From Candidatus Cloacimonadota bacterium (GTDB lineage: Bacteria > Cloacimonadota > Cloacimonadia > JGIOTU-2), in assembly GCA_021160355.1 (NCBI GenBank), contig JAGHCS010000225.1, forward strand, positions 1 to 12,883: a DNA stretch of 12,883 bases, in the 5' to 3' direction. Position 1 is the first letter of the stretch. Each line of letters begins with the position of its first letter. Under the pieces are notes generated by a model. The model saw nothing but the letters and a program-made list of their open reading frames with translations. It was not told where the DNA came from and did not search any database. Of this stretch, positions 6,431-12,883 are shown piece after piece. Position numbers and translations under genes: made by a program.

Positions 6431-6604
6431 TTATTGAGAATTAGAACTGTCGAGTGCCTTTTTAGCCAGACAGTCGGGACATATGCAGTCCGAGCCTTCC
6501 TCGATTATAACCTCAAGAAACGATTCGCACCAGCATGTTCTTCCGTCATCATCTGCATAGCACGGGAATTCCTTTCCACAGATTGGACAGACCTTAATTT
6601 TCAT
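6431..6604 (-). CDS. Cysteine-rich CWC-family small protein
   Basis: The 57-residue product has eight cysteines spaced CPIC-x5-C-x8-CWC-x13-CICPDCL (Cys6, 9, 15, 24, 26, 40, 42, 45). This matches the cysteine-rich CWC family (PF14375 from memory), thought to bind zinc and of unknown function. ATG at 6604 is chosen to match family length; a GTG at 6622 would add six residues. The start lies inside the end of the preceding gene (11-bp overlap, different frame) and no strong ribosome site is present, which points to translational coupling. It sits between an exported protein and flavodoxin, so a metal- or redox-related role with flavodoxin is possible but unproven. Confidence 0.82.
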   Translation of the reverse strand: MKIKVCPICGKEFPCYADDDGRTCWCESFLEVIIEEGSDCICPDCLAKKALDSSNSQ

Positions 6605-7085
6605 ATTTATGTCTTGGTTCACCTTCAGTATGTATGAATTTTACCGAATAACCCTCAGGAATTTTTGGAATGAGCAACCAGTGATTGAACACATTCATTC
6701 CCCGCCCTCCGCCATAATGCTCGATAATATGCACTTCAATTGACTGGGCAAGTGTATCTTTCAGTACCTGATAGGAGAATGAAGCGGAACCATCTGCCCA
6801 GCTCTCATCTCCAACAAGCATATAATGATCGAAGTCAAACGCCGGAGGTTCCTCATCAAGCCAGGGATATTTATTCTGTAGAATTGTTGTTATTGAATCA
6901 TATTCTGCCTGCATGTTAATAGTCTGAGGATCGATCAACGAACTGTATCGCCCAAGATCTACTGGCAAAAAAACTGGGGAAGCATGTGTAGAATCCTGGG
7001 ATTCAGCACAAATTACATTGCAGTGTAATAATAATATCAAACTTAGCAACAATTGAATTTTCATAGATCGCTTAACCATTTTCAT
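6594..7085 (-). CDS. Exported protein of unknown function
   Basis: The 163-residue product starts with a basic region and a hydrophobic run (about 9-27, QLLLSLILLLHCNVICA), a signal peptide ending near Ala27. The mature part is soluble and mixed alpha/beta. The most distinctive segment is EHYGGGRGMNVFNHWLLIPK (about 122-141), preceded by WADGSASFSYQVL (96-108). The cysteine at 22 or 26 lacks a good lipobox, so a periplasmic or secreted protein is more likely than a lipoprotein. The ATG at 7085 overlaps the last base of the preceding stop (TAATG), and ATG at 7064 (MKIQ...) is an alternative start. I do not recognise the family. Its tight placement after the beta-helix lipoprotein suggests a joint envelope role. 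Confidence 0.8.
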   Translation of the reverse strand: MKMVKRSMKIQLLLSLILLLHCNVICAESQDSTHASPVFLPVDLGRYSSLIDPQTINMQAEYDSITTILQNKYPWLDEEPPAFDFDHYMLVGDESWADGSASFSYQVLKDTLAQSIEVHIIEHYGGGRGMNVFNHWLLIPKIPEGYSVKFIHTEGEPRHKYEN

Positions 7086-8839
7086 TAGTAAACAAAATAT
7101 TCAAACTGTCCATAATGAGGAGGATCTGCTCCGTATTCAAGAAAACCAAGATCCGGGGCTGAGCCCGAATAATGATCTGTAATATTAGGAATGTATGTTC
7201 CTGCATTGATCGCGTTGCTTTTTCCTGACAAACTCAGGTCGATCGTTGAGGGATCGTATGTTGTGCCCTCAACCGGCATCTTCACATTATTAAAAATACT
7301 GAAATCAACCATGGAGCCATGAGCTTCCTGCCCGGTTTTATCATAGAATTCACTGAGATCTGACATGCGGAACCAGGTTTTCCTATTGTCAGTACTCCAT
7401 TTAAAAACTTTCTCCTGCCCGGGAATCTTGAAGTACCCGTTATAATCGAGAACAGATCTTTCGTCAGGAGATCCGGTTGCAACTGAGTATGAACTTGCTC
7501 CAAGGAAAAGATTATTCATTATCTTCGCATTTTGCCAGATAGGATCAGACCAGAATGCGCGCTCGGAGCCCACAAACGTATTGTTGAATATAAGCAGTCC
7601 AGAGGGCCAATTATGTAGTTTCAGCGGAATTTTTACATTATACACAGCATTTCTGAAAATATACACAGGTCCGCCATATACCGGCTGTGTACTGATCCCC
7701 ACATGAGAATTAGTGATCTTGTTATTCCAGACACGCACATTATAGTAGCTGAAATCGGTCTCAATGCAGTCATCTGCGGCGTCATACAAATTATTGTTGT
7801 AAAAATCAATGCACATATTATGCGGCTCGTACCAGGGTTCGGGTTCTTCGAGATTGCTGATCGTCACACAATCCCAGAAATTATGGACCGTATTATAGCA
7901 CACCACGTGACCGATGCCGTCGATAATAACACCAGTACAAGTACCAAACTTTTTCTTAACTCTATCCCTGTTTGACCAATCATCGACCCGCCCCATGATG
8001 TGGTTATTTGCTATAACCCAGTTGTGGGTTTTTGTAAATGAGGTAATGCCGTAGTGAACATCGAAGATCGTACAGTTTTTCACCACGATCCCGTCTGCGT
8101 CATTTCCCTTTATTGCAGTGTGGGCATTTCTCATGGTCAGATTTTCAAAATGGATATAGCTTTTTCCAGAAACATCGAAGATCTTGCCATCCGTATTCTT
8201 GCCGTCGAAAATCGCTTCACCTTCAGGGGATCCGCGTAGAATTATCGGCTTATTTTGGGAACCGCCGATTAAAAATTCATATGTGCCAAAATAAGTGCCG
8301 GGATGAATAAGAACGAGTGTGCCGCCTGTCAATTTACTCAGTACTTCATGGAGATCTGTATATGCAGGTTTTAGGATTTCACCCGGATAATTTTCAGGAT
8401 ATAGGTGAAGCACTTTTTGTGGATTGAAATAATCATCAGGAACTCTGGTACTTACTTCGACCGTTTTTTCTTCATGCAAACCATTTGAATCTGAAAGTGT
8501 GAGTTGAACCTCATAGCTAGTTGCCGGTTCGAGTTCTAATATACTCCCTGAAAATAGATTGCCTGTTTTGAAGGGACTGTGTTCTCTATCAACCATGTCT
8601 CCATCAATACGGGTCAGGGGCAGTGCGAATTTCCAGTCCTTTGCATCCTTTTTTCTGTACTGAACCAGCACAGTTGAGTTAAGATTTTCATCGCCTTCAA
8701 TTATCCATCGAAAAGCAAGTGATCGGTATGTTGGGGGATCGACGATAAACTTGTGAGGTTTTGTACTTTCTATCGCTGAGCAGGATAACACACAGAGAAA
8801 TACTGCAGCAATAATTACTGAAAACGTTTTCCTTATCAT
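7085..8839 (-). CDS. Fn3 plus right-handed beta-helix lipoprotein (pectate-lyase-like fold)
   Basis: ATG at 8839 gives 584 residues with a lipoprotein signal peptide ending VLSC (Cys20, then Ser-Ala), predicting lipid attachment and outer-membrane sorting. Residues about 27-133 form a fibronectin type III-like domain (ending ELEPATSYEVQLTLSDS then VSTRV). Residues about 170-450 form a right-handed beta-helix with repeated short strands and Asn ladders, for example GTYFGTYEF, IHFENLTMRNAHTAIKG, IVVKNCTIFDV, VIANNHI, VRVWNNKITNSHVGI and LLIFNNTFVG. The tail (540-570: SNAINAGTY, GSAPDLGFLEYG) is the usual end of such proteins. The fold is shared by polysaccharide lyases and hydrolases, so a surface glycan-binding or -degrading role is plausible, but no catalytic residues can be assigned. 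The start overlaps the stop of the propeller gene by four bases. Confidence 0.86.
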   Translation of the reverse strand: MIRKTFSVIIAAVFLCVLSCSAIESTKPHKFIVDPPTYRSLAFRWIIEGDENLNSTVLVQYRKKDAKDWKFALPLTRIDGDMVDREHSPFKTGNLFSGSILELEPATSYEVQLTLSDSNGLHEEKTVEVSTRVPDDYFNPQKVLHLYPENYPGEILKPAYTDLHEVLSKLTGGTLVLIHPGTYFGTYEFLIGGSQNKPIILRGSPEGEAIFDGKNTDGKIFDVSGKSYIHFENLTMRNAHTAIKGNDADGIVVKNCTIFDVHYGITSFTKTHNWVIANNHIMGRVDDWSNRDRVKKKFGTCTGVIIDGIGHVVCYNTVHNFWDCVTISNLEEPEPWYEPHNMCIDFYNNNLYDAADDCIETDFSYYNVRVWNNKITNSHVGISTQPVYGGPVYIFRNAVYNVKIPLKLHNWPSGLLIFNNTFVGSERAFWSDPIWQNAKIMNNLFLGASSYSVATGSPDERSVLDYNGYFKIPGQEKVFKWSTDNRKTWFRMSDLSEFYDKTGQEAHGSMVDFSIFNNVKMPVEGTTYDPSTIDLSLSGKSNAINAGTYIPNITDHYSGSAPDLGFLEYGADPPHYGQFEYFVY

Positions 8840-10587
8840 TTTCTCATAGTTAATAATAGTCTGATGACAATAACAATAAATATTACTAACCACAAGAAGA
8901 TCATTGGAATAAGTGCGGCAGTGCCAATAGCGGCATCGATAGGTGGAGCAAGACCTTTCCTCTGAAATTTAGCCGCCGAAACCTCCCCCCTGAATGATGT
9001 GTTAAAAAAAGCTTTGCTGCTAAAAACACTTGGATATTTCATGTCTGATGAATACGTAGTCCTGTCCTGAGAAAGGTCTTCAATATATTCCATTTGCTTA
9101 TGATGAAGCTCCCAATAATTTTTAGTTTTGTACACAAATCTATATTCGTATCTTTTTTGAAGCCTTCTTAAATACGGAAAGACATAATTAAACTGATATC
9201 TATTCGACCATAATCGAAATAACGGACCATAACTTGCAAAATATCTCACCATAGGAACGGCTTCATATATTCCTGGGCTGTCAAAATGGTGTACTGTTTC
9301 AGGATCTTCGATTGTCGCTTTGAAGTATGACTCCCTTTCTCGCTCAATCTCAATAAACCTTGAACCACCTGACTCCTTACCTTTTTCGAGAAGAATTGAC
9401 GAGATATCAATAGTGGTATCCGGCTCATTTATGGTCTCTATAAACTTAAAGATAAATAATTCCCTATCAAGCTCTCCGATATCACGCAATCCAGAAATTA
9501 TAAAATCTCCTTTATTTGTTTGTATCACTCTTTGCTCGGATGTTGGATATTCAGACAAAAACTCATAATCTAATTGATTATTCCCTAGCTCATCAAGTTC
9601 CAGTATCCATGTATTTGCATTATATGGTGCTTCAAGTCCAGTACAGCCAGTTATAATAAAACCTCCTAATGCTGTTTGATAAATAGACGTTGCTTTATCC
9701 ACCCCAAATCCACCTATCGACTTATCCCATTCAATTTTCCCTTGTCGGTCAAATTTAACCAACCATGAATCCGCCTTATTAATACTCAAATTGACCATTC
9801 TTCCCCAAATAACAAAACCGGCATCTCTTGCTTGAAATATTCTGTAACCATCGTCAGAATGATCTCCTCCGAGATACCTTTGCCATTCTATTTCGCCGTT
9901 TGGGGTAAGTATCACGATCCAAAAATCTGTATCAGTTCTTTCTTTTTTCTGGAAAGCACCAATCACTGCATATCCCCCGCTAAAAGTTTGAATAATCGAA
10001 TATCCGGCATCGTTTCCCGAATCTCCAATATTTTTTTCCCATTCAACTTTTCCATTTTTATTCACTTTCGAAACGAGCATATTGTCATGGGAAATTGTGT
10101 CTATAAATATCTTGCCACATAATATATACCCTCTGTCTTTTGTAGGAAAAGCAGAATAATATAGTCTCCCGCCACCGTAGACCTTCTCCCACTCTACAGT
10201 ACCCAGAGGATCGATCTTTATCAATAATGAAGACTTATCAGTTTTTCCAGACAGACTTTTATCTCCACAAATAATATATCCTTTATCTTTAGTTTGAGCT
10301 ATAGAGTATATGTTTTCATCTAAGTTTTTTGCTCCATAGTAATTAGCCCATTCTATCATACCGAAATGATTGAATTTTAATACCCAAATATCCTTTAGGT
10401 TTGAATGGTTTAAAGTAAAAGTTCCGGCAAGTATGAACCCATTATCAAGGGTTGGGACCATATTAAGGGGTTTGTATAAAGCAAAATCTCCATAAATTTT
10501 ATCCCATACAATTTGAATATCTGTTTCTGAGAATAACATTGAAATAATCATTATAAACAGAATACAGATCAGTAAGTTTCTAGCCAT
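8836..10587 (-). CDS. Exported seven-repeat beta-propeller with C-terminal membrane anchor
   Basis: The 583-residue product has a signal peptide (1-20). Seven consecutive repeats of 50-53 residues follow (about 26-385), each reading roughly W-[DE]-K-x-[YI]-G-G, then IxQTxDxGYIIxG, then W-[IL]-[VL]-K-x-[DN]-xxGxIE. The lead tryptophans are at 28, 80, 133, 183, 235 and 287, with Leu339 replacing the seventh. Seven such units are expected to close a seven-bladed beta-propeller. An aromatic- and charge-rich region of unknown fold follows (about 400-550), then one membrane helix (about 553-578) and a short basic tail, so the propeller is probably held on the outer face of the inner membrane. Ligand or enzymatic activity cannot be told. 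The next gene overlaps the stop codon, and the preceding gene ends seven bases before the ATG. Confidence 0.85.
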   Translation of the reverse strand: MARNLLICILFIMIISMLFSETDIQIVWDKIYGDFALYKPLNMVPTLDNGFILAGTFTLNHSNLKDIWVLKFNHFGMIEWANYYGAKNLDENIYSIAQTKDKGYIICGDKSLSGKTDKSSLLIKIDPLGTVEWEKVYGGGRLYYSAFPTKDRGYILCGKIFIDTISHDNMLVSKVNKNGKVEWEKNIGDSGNDAGYSIIQTFSGGYAVIGAFQKKERTDTDFWIVILTPNGEIEWQRYLGGDHSDDGYRIFQARDAGFVIWGRMVNLSINKADSWLVKFDRQGKIEWDKSIGGFGVDKATSIYQTALGGFIITGCTGLEAPYNANTWILELDELGNNQLDYEFLSEYPTSEQRVIQTNKGDFIISGLRDIGELDRELFIFKFIETINEPDTTIDISSILLEKGKESGGSRFIEIERERESYFKATIEDPETVHHFDSPGIYEAVPMVRYFASYGPLFRLWSNRYQFNYVFPYLRRLQKRYEYRFVYKTKNYWELHHKQMEYIEDLSQDRTTYSSDMKYPSVFSSKAFFNTSFRGEVSAAKFQRKGLAPPIDAAIGTAALIPMIFLWLVIFIVIVIRLLLTMRK

Positions 10588-10594
10588 TATTAAA

Positions 10595-11026
10595 TTATGA
10601 TTTGACTATATTGTGGGTTTGATAAAAGTCTTCAATTGCCTGAATAAGATCTTCCTTAACAGTAACAATATGTCTGATTATATCCCTTAATTTAGCTCTC
10701 GCATGTTCGTAAGTGAAATCTTCCTGATCCTGCATGCGTTTTAGCTCGATATAGAAATCATTAAAAACCCTCTTGACATCATTGTCGAAGAGAACAATAT
10801 CAAATCCAATATATGAAAAATCTGACGCAATATCACTTTTATCAATAACATCTATATATCGTTCAATACTCACGAGTTCTGAAACGTTCTTGGGCTGTTT
10901 GTGATCTTCTATTCTTCTAACGACACCACGATTCATGTCCATTTTATACGCATATATTTTTGATACGCGTTTTATTTGAGGTATTAATATGGTATCTCCG
11001 TCCGGTAATGTAAAAGTTGCTGGCAT
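10595..11026 (-). CDS. Soluble protein of unknown function, first gene of the operon
   Basis: The 143-residue product has no signal peptide or membrane segment. The first about 35 residues look strand-rich (FTLPDGDTILIPQIKRV). The remainder looks mostly helical and strongly charged, with a long C-terminal helical stretch (about 85-138) that contains DIIRHIVTVKEDLIQAIEDF. I do not recognise the family. ATG at 11026 has AAAGG about 11 bases upstream, which is usable but not ideal. It is the promoter-proximal gene of the seven-gene minus-strand run and ends seven bases before the propeller gene. A minus-strand TATAAT lies about 35 bp upstream of the ATG within the intergenic region, without a well-spaced -35 box. 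Cytosolic or regulatory roles are possible but not shown. Confidence 0.78.
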   Translation of the reverse strand: MPATFTLPDGDTILIPQIKRVSKIYAYKMDMNRGVVRRIEDHKQPKNVSELVSIERYIDVIDKSDIASDFSYIGFDIVLFDNDVKRVFNDFYIELKRMQDQEDFTYEHARAKLRDIIRHIVTVKEDLIQAIEDFYQTHNIVKS

Positions 11027-11326
11027 AATTATTTGTACCTTTCATTTTTTATCATATTATATAATTTTCATAAATTCTATTAGTTTGTAAAGGAATTTTT
11101 TCACAATAAAATTAATCGAACAAAATTATTCCATATGTATTAAGACAAATATTTTATACTTTTTGAGTAAAAATAACGCGCTTACAAAAATCCTGAAGTA
11201 AAATAATTCATTTTAATTGACAATGAGAACCATAGTTACTTATTTTAAAAATAAATAGTCTTTGGAAAAAATTATATAAAAATTTATTTGAAATTAATTT
11301 GCTGTCAATAATATTATGGGTGTCGA
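11027..11326. other. AT-rich divergent intergenic region with promoters
   Basis: These 300 bases separate the minus-strand operon from the plus-strand methyltransferase gene and contain no ORF of note. They are strongly AT-rich. Promoter-like sequences face both ways: TATAAT on the minus strand near 11060, and the plus-strand elements listed separately. No RNA gene, riboswitch or long dyad was recognised. Confidence 0.6.
11217..11246 (+). promoter_or_regulatory. Candidate promoter for the methyltransferase/glycosyltransferase genes
   Basis: TTGACA at 11217-11222 is a perfect -35 box, followed after 18 bases by TATTTT (11241-11246), a 4-of-6 match to -10. This would give a leader of about 75 bases. 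A second possibility is TTGAAA (11288-11293) with TATTAT (11312-11317), also 18 bases apart, which would yield a nearly leaderless transcript. Confidence 0.35.
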
Positions 11327-12130
11327 ATGCAAAACCGCGAATTAAATGATATAACTAAAACTCTGGAAAAGCCAGACTTGCACGAAGAGTGGATTAAAAG
11401 CTATCGAATAAAAGAAAATGCTCTATTTTATGATGAAGTGTTTAATCAAATCTGCTTCACTCTCAGCAAAGACGGCAACCCAACAATCTTAGATGCAGGA
11501 TGTGGTTCAGGAGCACATTCCGTTAGGCTTGCAAAACACGGATTCAACGTATTGGGTGTAGATATATCAAAATATATATTGAAGAAAGCAAAATTAAACA
11601 TTCGTTTGCATAATTTTCAAAACAAAATACAATTTTCTTGTGAAGATATAACTTCTTTGCCATACGAGAATCAATCCTTCAAGTACATATTATGCTGGGG
11701 CGTATTAATGCATATTCCGGATATCGATCAAGCAATTGCAGAGCTGACGAGGGTTTTAAAAAAGGGCGGAACGCTCATTATCGAAGAAGGTAATATGCAT
11801 TCTCTTCAATCATTTTTAACAAGAATAAGGGGCACATTTCAAAAGAGAACCCCTCAAAAAAGTATAGCTGGCATCGAGTATTGGAAAAACACAACTGCCG
11901 GGAAATTATTAACACGCGAAGCTAATATCATTTGGTTTAAGAAAAAACTTAAAGAACATGGTTGTATCATAAAAAACCAGATTCCCGGTCAATTCACTGA
12001 ATTATACACTAAGGGACAACTAGAAATCACCAAGAAAATGATACACTGTTTTAATAGATTCTGGTTTAAGTATGTAAAAATTCCCACTTTATCTTATGGC
12101 ACAATTTTAATAATTCACAAAGTAAAATAA
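11327..12130 (+). CDS. Class I SAM-dependent methyltransferase
   Basis: The 267-residue product has the class I methyltransferase core. Motif I is ILDAGCGSGAHSVRLA (54-69), and VLGVDIS (75-81) holds the acidic residue that contacts the SAM ribose. CEDITSLPYENQSFKYILCWG (105-125) covers motifs II-III, and HIPDIDQAIAELTRVLKKGG (129-148) is the usual post-core segment. This is the broad Methyltransf_11/25-like family, acting on small molecules or sugars in the cytoplasm. The C-terminal third (about 160-267) is specific to this protein and includes basic and aromatic stretches. The glycosyltransferase gene begins directly after its stop codon, so it may methylate a glycan or its precursor. The start at 11327 has only a weak GGGTG upstream. 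Confidence 0.85.
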   Translation: MQNRELNDITKTLEKPDLHEEWIKSYRIKENALFYDEVFNQICFTLSKDGNPTILDAGCGSGAHSVRLAKHGFNVLGVDISKYILKKAKLNIRLHNFQNKIQFSCEDITSLPYENQSFKYILCWGVLMHIPDIDQAIAELTRVLKKGGTLIIEEGNMHSLQSFLTRIRGTFQKRTPQKSIAGIEYWKNTTAGKLLTREANIIWFKKKLKEHGCIIKNQIPGQFTELYTKGQLEITKKMIHCFNRFWFKYVKIPTLSYGTILIIHKVK

Positions 12131-12883
12131 ATGACACAAATGCCCCTTGCTAGCGTAGTTATACCAACATATAACTGCCCCTTCCTTTCTGAAGCGATTA
12201 AAAGCGCTTTAACTCAAACGTATGAGAATATTGAGATAATTATTGTTGACGACGGCTCTACAGATAAGACTAGAAAAACTGTAGAAAGATATCATTCAAA
12301 AGTACAATACATATATCAAGAAAATGAAGGGGTTGCTTCTGCACGTAATAATGGGATCAGGGCATCCCATGGAGATTATATTGCGTTTTTAGATGCTGAT
12401 GATGTATGGTTACCTGATAAATTGAAGGAACAAATTTCAGTTTTTTACGATAAAAAGGACATCGGTTTTGTTTACTGTGATAATTACTATGTAAACGAAG
12501 AGTTGGTCCCTATCTCAAATTACCCGAGACACATCCGCCTATTAGAGGGTGATATTTTGTTGGATTTTTTATTGGAATATTTTATAATCTTAAGTGGTTT
12601 AATGGTAAAAAGGGAATGTTTTTCGACTATCGGCTGTTTCGATGAAAATTATATTGTTGATGAAGATTTTGAATTCTTTTTAAGACTTGTTCAGAATTAC
12701 AAGGGAGGAGTTGTTAAGAACAAATTATTCCTAAGAAGAATTTATAGCAAGAGTCTTAGCAGACAAGATTTTCAGCGAAATGCCATCTATGACATACAAA
12801 TCCTCAAAGAATTCATCTCAAACAATAAAAATTATTATAAAGAAAATAAGAACATATTAAATCAACGTATGGCGGATTTATAT
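12131..12883 (+). CDS. Family 2 glycosyltransferase, N-terminal part, cut by right edge
   Basis: ATG at 12131 directly follows the TAA of the methyltransferase gene, and 251 codons remain open to the window end. The GT-A hallmarks are all present: SVVIPTYN (8-15), IIIVDDGSTDKT (36-47) for nucleotide binding, NEGVASARNNGI (65-76), and FLDADDVWLPDKL (87-99) with the metal-binding DxD-type motif. DEDFEFFLRL (177-186) lies near the usual catalytic base. It should transfer a sugar from a nucleotide donor to a growing glycan at the inner face of the membrane. No Shine-Dalgarno is visible, so re-initiation after the preceding gene is likely. The pair looks like the beginning of an O-antigen, capsule or exopolysaccharide cluster continuing to the right. 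Donor and acceptor are unknown. Confidence 0.92.
   Translation, partial: MTQMPLASVVIPTYNCPFLSEAIKSALTQTYENIEIIIVDDGSTDKTRKTVERYHSKVQYIYQENEGVASARNNGIRASHGDYIAFLDADDVWLPDKLKEQISVFYDKKDIGFVYCDNYYVNEELVPISNYPRHIRLLEGDILLDFLLEYFIILSGLMVKRECFSTIGCFDENYIVDEDFEFFLRLVQNYKGGVVKNKLFLRRIYSKSLSRQDFQRNAIYDIQILKEFISNNKNYYKENKNILNQRMADLY

Noticed and set aside
7703..8310. Plus-strand ORFs opposite the beta-helix gene
   Set aside because: They are antisense shadows without ribosome sites or recognisable domains.
1..12883. CRISPR array, tRNA or rRNA gene, insertion sequence, prophage or toxin-antitoxin pair
   Set aside because: No regularly spaced repeats, cloverleaf, transposase or integrase, or typical two-gene toxin module was seen in a reading of both strands.

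Overview
The window looks like chromosomal DNA of an AT-rich Gram-negative bacterium. The signs are a lipoprotein-type signal peptide, signal peptides on several exported proteins, a sensor with a presumably periplasmic TPR array, and a diguanylate cyclase output domain. The mix of TPR-GGDEF sensors, WxxxYGG beta-propellers and Fn3/right-handed beta-helix lipoproteins fits the FCB superphylum (for example Cloacimonadota-like lineages). That placement is an impression from protein style, since no rRNA or other marker gene is present. No tRNA, CRISPR array, insertion sequence or prophage was seen.

Layout, left to right. Positions 1-1255 (minus strand) hold a metal/metalloid block: a MntP-type manganese exporter, an ArsR-family repressor with cysteine pairs, and the first 87 codons of an ArsP-type permease (PF03773-like) that runs off the left edge. 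Positions 1295-1576 are mostly non-coding and hold a possible 36-codon plus-strand ORF, a perfect Shine-Dalgarno before a 4-codon minigene, and a hairpin at the mntP ribosome-binding site. Positions 1577-3149 (minus) are a compact type II restriction-modification pair: a ThaI-like endonuclease followed 10 bp later by a beta-class DNA methyltransferase of the TSPPY type. Positions 3284-5101 (minus) encode a signal peptide-TPR-TM-GGDEF diguanylate cyclase.

Positions 5194-11026 (minus) hold seven genes that touch or overlap and are probably one operon. In transcription order they are a soluble unknown protein, a seven-repeat beta-propeller with a C-terminal membrane anchor, a beta-helix lipoprotein, a small exported unknown protein, a cysteine-rich CWC protein, a flavodoxin, and a TtcA-like PP-loop tRNA-thiolation enzyme. 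The first half looks like an envelope/surface module and the second half like a cytosolic redox and tRNA-sulfur module.

Positions 11027-11326 are a very AT-rich divergent intergenic region. From 11327 the plus strand carries a SAM-dependent methyltransferase immediately followed by a family 2 glycosyltransferase that is cut by the right edge, probably the start of a surface-polysaccharide cluster.

The points most worth a second look are the flavodoxin/TtcA-like/CWC neighbourhood, the unusual composition of the seven-gene operon, the variant catalytic motif of the putative endonuclease, and the structured mntP leader. Nothing in the window is clearly a new defence or mobile system; the restriction-modification pair is of a known kind.
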